From the NCBI GenBank assembly GCA_934725345.1, contig CAKVBG010000027.1:1-12934 (forward strand): 12,934 nucleotides of DNA, written 5' to 3'. Both the position numbers and the translations under genes were made by a program. The notes under the pieces are model-generated. The model was not told the DNA's origin. It did no database searches and saw only the letters and a list, made by a program, of their open reading frames with translations. This document shows, piece by piece, positions 7,040 through 12,881 of the stretch. This DNA is from an uncultured Eubacteriales bacterium (GTDB lineage Bacteria > Bacillota > Clostridia > Oscillospirales > Acutalibacteraceae). Numbering within the stretch: position 1 is the stretch's first letter; the number at the start of each line of letters is the position of its first letter.

Positions 7040-7618
7040 ATGTACGACTCATGGGAAACACTCAAAGAAGAATGCTTAAAATGCAAAAAATGTGAGCTTT
7101 GTGCTCAGCGGACAAATGTAGTTTTTGGCTGTGGAAACCGAAATGCTGAAGTTATGTTAATTGGAGAAGGCCCCGGAGAACGAGAAGATTTATTGGCAGA
7201 ACCTTTTGTTGGGAGATCAGGAAAACTACTTGACTCTATGCTTGCAGAAATAGATCTTTACAGAAATAAAAACATCTACATAGCAAATATAGTTAAATGC
7301 CGACCTCCTCATAATAGGGATCCTCTACCAGAAGAACAAGATTCTTGTATTGATTGGCTTAGGAATCAAGTTATGCTTATTAAACCTAAAATTATAGTGG
7401 CAGTGGGAAGAATCGCTGCAAACAAAATTATTGATCCTTCTATTAAGATAACTAAACAACATGGTGTGTTTTATAAAAAGAAAAAAATCTGGATGATGCC
7501 CACTATTCATCCCGCCTCGTTGCTACGCAATCCCATTCAAAAAGTATTCGTGAAAGAAGATCTCCATAACCTAAAACAAAAAATATTAGAAATATGCAAT
7601 AGAACATATTTAGACTAA
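7040..7618 (+). CDS. Uracil-DNA glycosylase, family 4 (iron-sulfur type)
   Basis: Removes uracil from DNA to start base-excision repair. The 192-residue protein shows the family-4 pattern: cysteines C15 and C18 (CKKC), C87 (VKCRPP) and C103 that should bind a [4Fe-4S] cluster; motif 1 GEGPGEREDLLAEPFVGRSG at 42-61; NIVKCRPPHNRDP; and the C-terminal HPASLLR motif. It is related to the bacteriophage SPO1 DNA polymerase N-terminal domain, which is why some databases name such genes that way. GAAAGG at 7025-7030 precedes the ATG at 7040; nearby ATGs at 7032 and 7035 are out of frame. It follows ychF by 29 nt and is probably co-transcribed. No terminator is obvious after it. Confidence 0.94.
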   Translation: MYDSWETLKEECLKCKKCELCAQRTNVVFGCGNRNAEVMLIGEGPGEREDLLAEPFVGRSGKLLDSMLAEIDLYRNKNIYIANIVKCRPPHNRDPLPEEQDSCIDWLRNQVMLIKPKIIVAVGRIAANKIIDPSIKITKQHGVFYKKKKIWMMPTIHPASLLRNPIQKVFVKEDLHNLKQKILEICNRTYLD

Positions 7619-7635
7619 AACTTAAAATATTTTTA

Positions 7636-7664
7636 TTGACATTTCATAAAATAAACTGTATAAT
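7636..7664 (+). promoter_or_regulatory. Perfect-consensus sigma-A promoter for the orphan gene
   Basis: TTGACA (7636-7641), exactly 17 nt, TATAAT (7659-7664): identical to the housekeeping consensus at every position. A start near 7671 gives a leader of about 100 nt before the ATG at 7770. Confidence 0.88.
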
Positions 7665-7666
7665 GC

Positions 7667-7702
7667 CGGTAGTGTTCAAAAAGTTGTTATTGGGCGCTGC
7701 CG
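7667..7702 (+). repeat. Inverted repeat over the start region of the orphan gene promoter
   Basis: CGGTAGTG (7667-7674) can pair with CGCTGCCG (7695-7702), 8 pairs including two G-U, around a 20-nt loop. It is the only GC-rich patch in an AT-rich leader. The predicted transcription start falls inside the left arm, so a DNA operator is at least as likely as an RNA hairpin. Function is inferred from placement only. Confidence 0.4.
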
Positions 7703-7769
7703 TATTAATTTATATATAAAAAAATCAGAAGAGAATGATAATTTTAATTAAAAATAGGAGGTAAATGAA

Positions 7770-7961
7770 ATGATACCATTAGTTAAATTTAAATATAAAA
7801 AATCTGGTAAATCTATAAAATTAAAAGACATAGCCAATTCTATGATCGATTTCAGCAATAGAGTATCAGCAACGATTGCTTCTTCCAACTCATTATCTAC
7901 TAAATTAGTATATTCATATTTTCTTCCCAATGAAATGAAAAAAATGCCGAGAGTTCTATAA
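7770..7961 (+). CDS. N-terminal segment of a frame-split orphan gene (63 aa as read)
   Basis: A 63-residue reading begins MIPLVKFKYKKSGKSIKLKD, after an excellent AGGAGGT ribosome site 7 nt upstream of the ATG. An ATG seven bases earlier runs directly into TGA. No family is recognised and there is no signal peptide. It ends at TAA (7959-7961) soon after MKKM, which is encoded at a run of seven A's (7938-7944). In the -1 frame the reading is open from 7934 and leads straight into the next coding segment. I infer that these 57 or so residues are the real N-terminus of one protein of about 318 residues. Alternatives are programmed slippage at the A run, a homopolymer indel, or a separate small protein. 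Confidence 0.6.
   Translation: MIPLVKFKYKKSGKSIKLKDIANSMIDFSNRVSATIASSNSLSTKLVYSYFLPNEMKKMPRVL
7938..7944 (+). other. Run of seven A's at the junction of two reading frames
   Basis: ATG AAA AAA ATG in frame 0 becomes GAA AAA AAT GCC in the -1 frame. Adding one A would join the two frames as MKKNAESSIRLLEKSK. It is a candidate slippage site or indel point. Confidence 0.55.
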
Positions 7962-7966
7962 GACTA

Positions 7967-8725
7967 TTGGAGAAATCAAAAATAGACAGAATGTCATGTG
8001 CCCGAAGATTAAGCGGGGCACCTGATGGTAACACTGTAGGCAACGCAAAAGGAGGAACGGCCAATCTGCAATCGATGATTATAAAGCCTATACTGCTCTT
8101 AAAGGCAATAAAAAATATCTTAGGAGAAATCAAAAAGGGCAAGGATGTATCAGCCAACGAATATAAGCTCGATAAAACATTTGCAGAAACAGAAGAATAT
8201 AGTTTTAAATTGACCGATAAACAAAAAGAAGAAATCAAAGAAAACATTGAATCTATGATTGAAGAGGTAAATGATTTTTTAATCCGCTGGAATGACCGTG
8301 CTAGTAACTTATATATTATCACACACGATTTGAGCTACGTCATCGAAAACAAACAACGAAAATCCGACAATAAAGATTTAATAAGAGCAATAAACCTTAT
8401 AACGGATGTGGCTAAAAACATTGAAAAGGTATCAAAATTAATAAATAAACATTTGCCAAGTAAAGAGAAAAAACGCCTTAAAGTACAGGATCACCACAAA
8501 TATACAAATAAACTCAAACACACTCTTGAACACGCTAAAGCAGTCCTCGAGCTAGTTGAAAAAAGACAGTACAAGATGCAGAAGCAGACAGATCCTGCTA
8601 TTGCAAAAATTGAAAATAGAAAACAAGCTAAAAAAATACTATTGTCTAAAGAATACAAAGAGTTTGAACAAAATCTAAAACGACTGAAAGAGGCACGTGA
8701 ATTACTTAATTCCTTAAAAAAATAA
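7967..8725 (+). CDS. C-terminal segment of a frame-split orphan gene; helical, highly charged protein
   Basis: A 252-residue reading if started at TTG 7967; the first ATG is at 7991 (MSCARRLSGAPDG). Neither has a credible ribosome site, which supports reading it as the continuation of the segment from 7770 by a -1 shift. A Gly-rich patch (SGAPDGNTVGNAKGGT) near residues 15-31 is followed by long Lys/Glu-rich helices with coiled-coil character to the C-terminus. The end (EFEQNLKRLKEARELLNSLKK) can be seen as EFEQNLKRLK and EARELLNSLKK. There are no membrane spans, no signal peptide and no enzyme motif that I recognise. The gene is monocistronic, lying between a perfect promoter and a strong terminator. 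The function is unknown. Confidence 0.68.
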   Translation: MEKSKIDRMSCARRLSGAPDGNTVGNAKGGTANLQSMIIKPILLLKAIKNILGEIKKGKDVSANEYKLDKTFAETEEYSFKLTDKQKEEIKENIESMIEEVNDFLIRWNDRASNLYIITHDLSYVIENKQRKSDNKDLIRAINLITDVAKNIEKVSKLINKHLPSKEKKRLKVQDHHKYTNKLKHTLEHAKAVLELVEKRQYKMQKQTDPAIAKIENRKQAKKILLSKEYKEFEQNLKRLKEARELLNSLKK

Positions 8726-8737
8726 ATAACGACTCCC

Positions 8738-8767
8738 AAGGCAAGCAGTAGTAGCTTGCCTTTTTTT
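8738..8767 (+). terminator. Strong rho-independent terminator after the orphan gene
   Basis: AAGGCAAGC (8738-8746) pairs with GCTTGCCTT (8754-8762) around a 7-nt loop, running into seven T's (8761-8767). It lies 12 nt past the stop codon. Confidence 0.93.
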
Positions 8768-8792
8768 ATTTCAATTTTGGAGCCAAATTAGC

Positions 8793-8820
8793 GTAACAGT
8801 AAATCAGATAAATTCATAAT
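8793..8820 (+). promoter_or_regulatory. Weak promoter candidate for the tandem P-loop ATPase
   Basis: GTAACA (8793-8798), 16-nt spacer, CATAAT (8815-8820). The matches are 4 of 6 and 5 of 6. It is proposed mainly because a strong terminator just upstream makes a new promoter necessary. Confidence 0.35.
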
Positions 8821-8846
8821 ATACTGAAAAAGGAGTGAATTTACAT

Positions 8847-9929
8847 ATGAAAAATAACTTTAAATCCCCAGAATTCTTTTTAGGAGCCAATACCCCTTTA
8901 GGATTCTTTTCCTTGTTTGATCAACTATACGATCCAAATGATGGCTGGTTTTGCCATATTTTAAAGGGCGGCCCCGGAACAGGCAAATCAACATTAATGA
9001 AAAAAGTGGCTGAAAAATCTTGTAAAAAGAAAATTCCACTAGAAATAATCCGTTGCTCTTCAGACCCAAAATCGCTTGATGCCGTAATTTTAACAGCTCA
9101 CAAAAAATGTATCGTTGACGGCACTGCACCACACGTCATTGATCCAAAATATCCCGGAATTTCAGATGAAATAATAAATCTAGGAACTTATTGGGATACA
9201 AAAAAACTTAAATCTCACGAAACTGAAATAGTAAAACTGTGCCAAGAAAATGCAGCTTATCATGCAACTTCCAAAAAATATCTTTCAGCCTACGGATGCG
9301 CATACGATTCAACTTCAAAAATTATATCTGATAGTTTGAATTATGAAAAATTAAATGGGTTTTGTAAGCGATTTGCAAAAAAAATAATAAAAAAATCAAC
9401 CTTAGAAAGACCTTCAGAAAAACTAAGGTTCATTAGTTCGGTAACCCCTGATGGATACGTATTTCTAGAAAAAACACTCTCCGAACTTTGCAACAAAATT
9501 TATATCATCGACGACAAATATGGCATAACCGGAAGCTTTATCTTGGAATTTTTAAGAAAACATGCACTTGACCTAAACCACGAAATCCTAACTTGTCCGT
9601 CGCCATTTGCACCCGAAAAACACCTTCAGGCCTTATTTGTAAAGGATTTAAAAATAGGAATAATCGTGCAAAATAAAAATTTATTCCAGCTTTCAATGAG
9701 TAAGCCAGGAATAGAATACAAAAAAATTAATGCTCAAAGATTTAACCAAAAAAATAATTTCAAAAACCTAATAAATTTTAATACCAAAATTCAAAAAGAA
9801 TTCTTGAAAGAAGCAGTCTATAATTTGAGCCTCGCCCGCAATGTACATGATAAAATCGAAGCGCTTTATTCAAATGCTATGAACTATACTCAAGTAAATA
9901 AAATAACCCAAAAGCTCGAAAGCTTCTAG
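8847..9929 (+). CDS. Tandem P-loop ATPase, PRK06851-like, function unknown
   Basis: A 360-residue cytoplasmic protein of a conserved uncharacterised ATPase family found in spore-forming Firmicutes. Family-typical segments run in order: FFLGANTPLGFFSLFDQL, the Walker A loop GGPGTGKST (residues 41-49), RCSSDPKSLDAV (69-80), DGTAPHVIDPKYPG (91-104) and INLGTYWD (110-117). A second half begins near residue 200 (TPDGYVFLEKTLSEL). Its Walker A equivalent reads KYGITGS (224-230), without the lysine, so the second site is probably inactive. The start is the ATG at 8847; the GTG at 8835 lies inside the AGGAG (8831-8835) ribosome site, which is 11 nt from the ATG. The gene is convergent with a small-peptide locus, stop codons only 12 nt apart, with no terminator seen between them. 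Confidence 0.88.
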   Translation: MKNNFKSPEFFLGANTPLGFFSLFDQLYDPNDGWFCHILKGGPGTGKSTLMKKVAEKSCKKKIPLEIIRCSSDPKSLDAVILTAHKKCIVDGTAPHVIDPKYPGISDEIINLGTYWDTKKLKSHETEIVKLCQENAAYHATSKKYLSAYGCAYDSTSKIISDSLNYEKLNGFCKRFAKKIIKKSTLERPSEKLRFISSVTPDGYVFLEKTLSELCNKIYIIDDKYGITGSFILEFLRKHALDLNHEILTCPSPFAPEKHLQALFVKDLKIGIIVQNKNLFQLSMSKPGIEYKKINAQRFNQKNNFKNLINFNTKIQKEFLKEAVYNLSLARNVHDKIEALYSNAMNYTQVNKITQKLESF

Positions 9930-9941
9930 GCTAATATCCAG

Positions 9942-10115
9942 TTATTGTTTTGCACTCTCCGACTTTGTAAAAGGTAAATCATGCAAAGTTGAAGGTTTAA
10001 TCGCATTAACCAGTGCAATTCCACCTGAAATTACTCCACAAAACGAAGTAAAAAGCTTTGTGAAACTTACACAGTCCTTCCATGCTTTGCTTACTGCGCC
10101 CTTAACGCCATCCAT
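9942..10115 (-). CDS. Small hydrophobic protein, 57 aa, unknown
   Basis: Starts MDGVKGAVSKAWKDC and has a hydrophobic stretch of about 20-22 residues (VSFTKLFTSFCGVISGG then IALVNAI, near 16-39), followed by a polar tail ending in ESAKQ. This looks like one membrane-associated helix with two cysteines in or near it. The ATG at 10115 is chosen because AAAGGA (10130-10125) lies 9 nt upstream; the longer TTG-started reading from 10133 would place its start in the ribosome site. It sits far downstream of a near-consensus promoter at 10360-10388, behind a leader of about 240 nt that contains another tiny ORF. There is no recognised family. It could be a small membrane protein, a peptide toxin or a bacteriocin-like product; nothing visible decides between these. 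Confidence 0.6.
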   Translation of the reverse strand: MDGVKGAVSKAWKDCVSFTKLFTSFCGVISGGIALVNAIKPSTLHDLPFTKSESAKQ

Positions 10116-10154
10116 AAACAATCTTCCTTTCAATTAATTTTGCGATAACTACTA

Positions 10155-10253
10155 CTAAATCAAACGGCCAATACAAGTTTTCAAACTTGAAAAGAAACCA
10201 TCAAGCTTATTTATTAAATCACAAAAACAATACGCAGAAGTCAAAATTTCCAT
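10155..10253 (-). CDS. Possible 32-aa amphipathic peptide in the leader of the small-protein locus
   Basis: An ORF too short for routine calling: begins MEILTSAYCFCDLINK and ends TCIGRLI, followed by three consecutive TAG codons. It is hydrophobic and amphipathic with three cysteines. AAAGGA (10270-10265) lies 11 nt upstream of the ATG, a usable but long spacing. It starts about 100 nt into the transcript from the promoter at 10360-10388 and ends 39 nt before the start of the 57-aa ORF. It could be a real small peptide, a leader peptide controlling the next ORF, or chance. Confidence is low. Confidence 0.35.
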   Translation of the reverse strand: MEILTSAYCFCDLINKLDGFFSSLKTCIGRLI

Positions 10254-10359
10254 GTGTCAATCTATCCTTTCATAATTCAAGTTTTGTTTTTCACACCGCT
10301 AGATAAAGGCCCTAACACTGCAAAAACCTTCTTGCCACTACACTACCGAATACAATGTT

Positions 10360-10388
10360 ATTATATCACAATTTTTACGTAAAGTCAA
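10360..10388 (-). promoter_or_regulatory. Near-consensus promoter of the small-peptide locus
   Basis: Minus strand -35 TTGACT (10388-10383), 17-nt spacer, -10 TATAAT (10365-10360). A start near 10353 gives about 240 nt of transcript before the 57-aa ORF. The region 10116-10441 otherwise holds only the 32-aa ORF and no structure I recognise as a known riboswitch. Confidence 0.75.
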
Positions 10389-10441
10389 TAAAAAACAAAA
10401 AATATCGTTACAAAATAAAGCTCTTTGGAGAAATATTTTTG

Positions 10442-10810
10442 TCAAATATTCATTATTTTTAAAAATTCTTCTATTCGTGAAATCTTACGGTTTAAGTAGA
10501 GATATCCAAAAACCGCTTCCAACCCCGTAGCACAGTAGTACACATTAGGCTCAACATTTTTTGGAACTCTACCGCTTCTAATATTTTTTCCACGTCTATA
10601 AATAGCAAGTTCATCTTCGGTAAATAGAGGTTCTAATTTTTTAAAAAACTCTGACTGCGCCTCGCAACAAACCTTGCTAACCTTAATATTATGAAGTTCG
10701 CCTATTTTGCCTTCTCTTTCTGTTACTATCCTCTCGCGAACTAGTAATTCATAAACTGCATCACCTAAAAATGCTAGCTTTTGTGTACTCATCTGCGACA
10801 CTTTATCCAT
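10442..10810 (-). CDS. mrnC: Mini-ribonuclease III (23S rRNA maturation)
   Basis: A dimeric RNase III-like nuclease without the double-stranded-RNA-binding domain; in Bacillus it matures 23S rRNA ends. The 122-residue protein has the family pattern: LAFLGDAVYELLVRER with the catalytic Asp at 17, ELHNIKVSKVCCEAQSEFF, IYRRGKN, RVPKN, and the C-terminal ATGLEAVFGYLYL with the second acidic active-site region. It is a little shorter than the roughly 140-residue Bacillus form. It follows obg by 39 nt on the same strand and is probably co-transcribed with it. A purine-rich GGAGAAAGAAGA stretch precedes the ATG. No convincing terminator follows; only weak AT-rich pairings lie in 10390-10441. Confidence 0.93.
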   Translation of the reverse strand: MDKVSQMSTQKLAFLGDAVYELLVRERIVTEREGKIGELHNIKVSKVCCEAQSEFFKKLEPLFTEDELAIYRRGKNIRSGRVPKNVEPNVYYCATGLEAVFGYLYLNRKISRIEEFLKIMNI

Positions 10811-10849
10811 TTAAATATCTTCTTTCTCCGTTTGATTTCATTATAGTAA

Positions 10850-12112
10850 TTAATCGTAAAATTCAAACTCTATTCCATCTACGTTTACGGTATCTCCTTG
10901 TTTTATGCCGGCTTTTTTAAGACTCTCCGATAACCCCGCCTTAGAAATATAATTTTGAAAATAATTCATGGAGTAGTAATCATCGAAATTAACCGACTTT
11001 ATCAACTTTTCTAACCATTGAGCTTTTACATAATAAATACCATTTTCTTTTTTGATTTCCAAAGTATCTATTATCGGTTCATCTGGGTCGGCTGCATCTG
11101 GAGTAAACAAATAAGCTGGAGGCAAAGTGCTTAATTTTTCAGCAATCATATCTAGCATCTTCGAAATACCCTCATTGATGGAAGCGGAAACGGAAATATA
11201 GGGATATCCTTTACTTTCAACGTATTCCTTAAATCTACGTATGTCCTTTTCTTCTGCAATATCACTCTTATTACCAACTACTAACATCGGGCGTTTAACT
11301 AGTTCAGGATTAAATTTTTTGAGTTCCTCATTGATGTTATTAAAATCATTTATAGGGTCTCTTTCTTCACTACCCGACACGTCTACAACATGGACAAGCA
11401 TTCTGCACCTTTCAATATGTCTTAAAAACGCATGCCCCAGTCCAATTCCCTTCCATGCGCCTTCAATAAGACCCGGAATATCCGCCATAACGAATGAAGT
11501 TTCTGCGTTATACTTAACGACTCCTAGTTTTGGAGTAATAGTTGTAAAATGATAGTTTGCAATTTGAGGTTTAGCCTCACTACACATCGAAATTATTGTT
11601 GACTTCCCCACGTTAGGATACCCAACTAATCCTACATCGGCTAAAAGTTTGAGTTCAAGTTTGAGTCTAATTTCTTTTACTTCTTCACCAGGTTTAGAAA
11701 ATTTAGGCGATTGCCTAACAGAAGTTGAAAAATTCATGTTTCCTGCGCCTCCACGGCCTCCTTTGGAAACAACATAAGGCTCCTCCTTTGAAACATCGTG
11801 TAGGAGTTTCCCGGTTTCGGCATCTTTTAGGAGCGTACCGAATGGCACTTTAATAATTAAATCTTCTCCCTTTTTACCGCTCTTTTTGCCTGATGACCCA
11901 TTTTGTCCATTTTTGGCAAAGAATTTCTTCTTATACCTAAAATTAGATAAAGTGGATAAATTGCTATCAGCTAAGAAAATTATAGAACCTCCAGCACCGC
12001 CATTTCCTCCGTCGGGACCACCATTTGCAGTATACTTATCTCTATGAAACGAAACAGCTCCATCTCCACCGTTACCTGCTTTAACAACTATTTCTGCAAC
12101 GTCTACAAACAT
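10850..12112 (-). CDS. obg: Obg GTPase (ribosome assembly, stress control)
   Basis: Essential GTPase that acts in late assembly of the large ribosomal subunit and in growth control. The 420-residue chain has three parts: the Gly-rich Obg fold (residues 1 to about 158, with AGNGGDGAVSFHRDKY and NGGPDGGNGGAGG), the GTPase domain (GYPNVGKST, TTITP, DIPGLIEGA, NKSD), and a C-terminal OCT domain (last 85 or so residues, ending GDTVNVDGIEFEFYD). All GTP-binding motifs are intact. GGGAGGTG precedes the ATG at 12112. It has its own promoter at 12143-12171 and lies downstream of the rpmA terminator, so it can be expressed apart from the ribosomal genes. Confidence 0.97.
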   Translation of the reverse strand: MFVDVAEIVVKAGNGGDGAVSFHRDKYTANGGPDGGNGGAGGSIIFLADSNLSTLSNFRYKKKFFAKNGQNGSSGKKSGKKGEDLIIKVPFGTLLKDAETGKLLHDVSKEEPYVVSKGGRGGAGNMNFSTSVRQSPKFSKPGEEVKEIRLKLELKLLADVGLVGYPNVGKSTIISMCSEAKPQIANYHFTTITPKLGVVKYNAETSFVMADIPGLIEGAWKGIGLGHAFLRHIERCRMLVHVVDVSGSEERDPINDFNNINEELKKFNPELVKRPMLVVGNKSDIAEEKDIRRFKEYVESKGYPYISVSASINEGISKMLDMIAEKLSTLPPAYLFTPDAADPDEPIIDTLEIKKENGIYYVKAQWLEKLIKSVNFDDYYSMNYFQNYISKAGLSESLKKAGIKQGDTVNVDGIEFEFYD

Positions 12113-12142
12113 TCTTCTGCACCTCCCTTTATTATTTTATAC

Positions 12143-12171
12143 ATTTTACTCGATGTTACGCCTATTTTCAA
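12143..12171 (-). promoter_or_regulatory. Promoter of obg-mrnC
   Basis: Minus strand -35 TTGAAA (12171-12166), 17-nt spacer, -10 TAAAAT (12148-12143). A start near 12136 leaves about 24 nt of leader before the obg ATG. It lies just downstream of the rpmA terminator. Confidence 0.65.
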
Positions 12172-12210
12172 ATAAATTGAATAATTTACGCTTTTAAATG
12201 ATAATTACTC

Positions 12211-12244
12211 AAAATAAAAGTGGACCTATCCAAAAGATACACTT
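12211..12244 (-). terminator. Terminator after rpmA
   Basis: On the minus strand AAGTG (12244-12240) pairs with CACTT (12222-12218), enclosing a TATC/GATA stem with a four-base bulge. The tail reads TTATTTTG. It is an imperfect but well-placed stem with a T-rich tail, separating the ribosomal protein genes from obg. Confidence 0.6.
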
Positions 12245-12272
12245 AAGTAAAGTTCAATATATTTAATGCAAA

Positions 12273-12548
12273 TCAAGCATAAACTTTTACGCACTTACGA
12301 TCGCGGCCCATTCTCTCAAACTTTACAGTTCCATCAATTAAAGCAAACAAGCTATCATCAGACCCACGGCCAACATTTACGCCTGGATGAATCTTAGTAC
12401 CGCGCTGTTTTACTAATATGTTTCCTGCTCTTACCATTTGCCCATCTGCACGCTTAACTCCTAAACGTTTGGATTCTGAATCACGTCCATTTCGAGTCGA
12501 ACCCATTCCCTTTTTATGAGCAAAAAGTTGAAGATTAATATTAAACAA
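12273..12548 (-). CDS. rpmA: 50S ribosomal protein L27 with Prp-cleaved N-terminal leader
   Basis: A large-subunit protein whose N-terminal tail reaches the peptidyl-transferase centre. The 91-residue precursor begins MFNINLQLFAHKKGMGSTRNG by fragments MFNINLQLF and AHKKGMGSTRNG. The first nine residues match the Firmicutes leader LNLQFF that Prp removes, leaving AHKKG, which aligns with mature E. coli L27. The core motifs STRNGRDSESKRLGVKR and ILVKQRGTKIHPG are intact. The start is TTG at 12548, 7 nt after a strong AGGAGGTG (12563-12556), and it overlaps the prp stop by 8 nt; an ATG at 12566 lies upstream of that site. It is the last gene before a terminator. Confidence 0.95.
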   Translation of the reverse strand: MFNINLQLFAHKKGMGSTRNGRDSESKRLGVKRADGQMVRAGNILVKQRGTKIHPGVNVGRGSDDSLFALIDGTVKFERMGRDRKCVKVYA

Positions 12549-12879
12549 GGTTTTGCACCTCCTCATAACTAACCGATATATTTTTGGGATAAGCTTCTTC
12601 TAACATTATCAGATGTAATCTGAGTCCTTCCAAAATAACCTTGCCGCTATCAATAGCTTTGGGTTCAACCTGAAACCTCATAACTCCTACGCGCTCGTTT
12701 ATTTCTGAATCACAGTGTACTTTGATTACTGTTGTTAAAGTATTCAAAGCCATATAAGCCGCGGATGATACTGCTGCGCAGACTATATCCTTACCAACTT
12801 TGTCGTACCCTGCATGACCGCGTATTTCAAAACCAAGTATCTCTCCGGAACTCAAATTAAAAACCTTGACTTTTATCAT
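12541..12879 (-). CDS. prp: Ribosomal-processing cysteine protease Prp
   Basis: A small cysteine protease that trims the N-terminal leader of L27 before or during ribosome assembly in Firmicutes and relatives. The 112-residue protein has the catalytic pair: His22 in RGHAGY and Cys34 in KDIVCAAVSS. Its position between rplU and rpmA is the conserved one (ysxB in Bacillus). The start at 12879 lies 2 nt after the rplU stop and lacks a clear ribosome site, so it is probably translated by coupling from rplU. It overlaps the rpmA start by 8 nt. Confidence 0.96.
   Translation of the reverse strand: MIKVKVFNLSSGEILGFEIRGHAGYDKVGKDIVCAAVSSAAYMALNTLTTVIKVHCDSEINERVGVMRFQVEPKAIDSGKVILEGLRLHLIMLEEAYPKNISVSYEEVQNLV
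12556..12563 (-). promoter_or_regulatory. Ribosome binding site for rpmA, inside prp
   Basis: AGGAGGTG lies in the last codons of prp, 7 nt before the TTG at 12548. It decides for the unusual TTG start and gives the correct leader MFNINLQLF. Confidence 0.85.
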
Positions 12880-12881
12880 AA

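Noticed and set aside
7900..8322. 140-aa antisense ORF opposite the orphan gene
   Set aside because: It lies fully opposite a gene bounded by its own promoter and terminator. It has no ribosome site or promoter and a composition typical of an antisense shadow.
8491..8739. 82-aa minus-strand ORF at the end of the orphan gene
   Set aside because: It overlaps the plus-strand terminator and coding region and has no initiation signal, so it is a shadow of the Lys/Glu-rich helix codons.
9942..10115. Double-glycine leader bacteriocin reading of the 57-aa protein
   Set aside because: The GG lies inside a hydrophobic helix (VISGGIALV) and the upstream part lacks the usual acidic leader pattern. No transporter or immunity gene is nearby.
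10115..10133. Longer TTG-started version of the 57-aa small protein
   Set aside because: It would place the ribosome site AAAGGA inside the coding region; the ATG at 10115 is correctly spaced.
10116..10353. Possible riboswitch in the 240-nt leader
   Set aside because: Only short weak pairings such as GCAAGAA/TTTTTGC are visible. I cannot match it to any known class by eye.
10390..10441. Terminator after mrnC
   Set aside because: Only weak AT-rich pairings (AATATTT/AAATATT) are present, without a T run.
11241..11552. 103-aa plus-strand ORF inside obg
   Set aside because: Obg is a certain gene in this position on the other strand; the ORF has no start signals.
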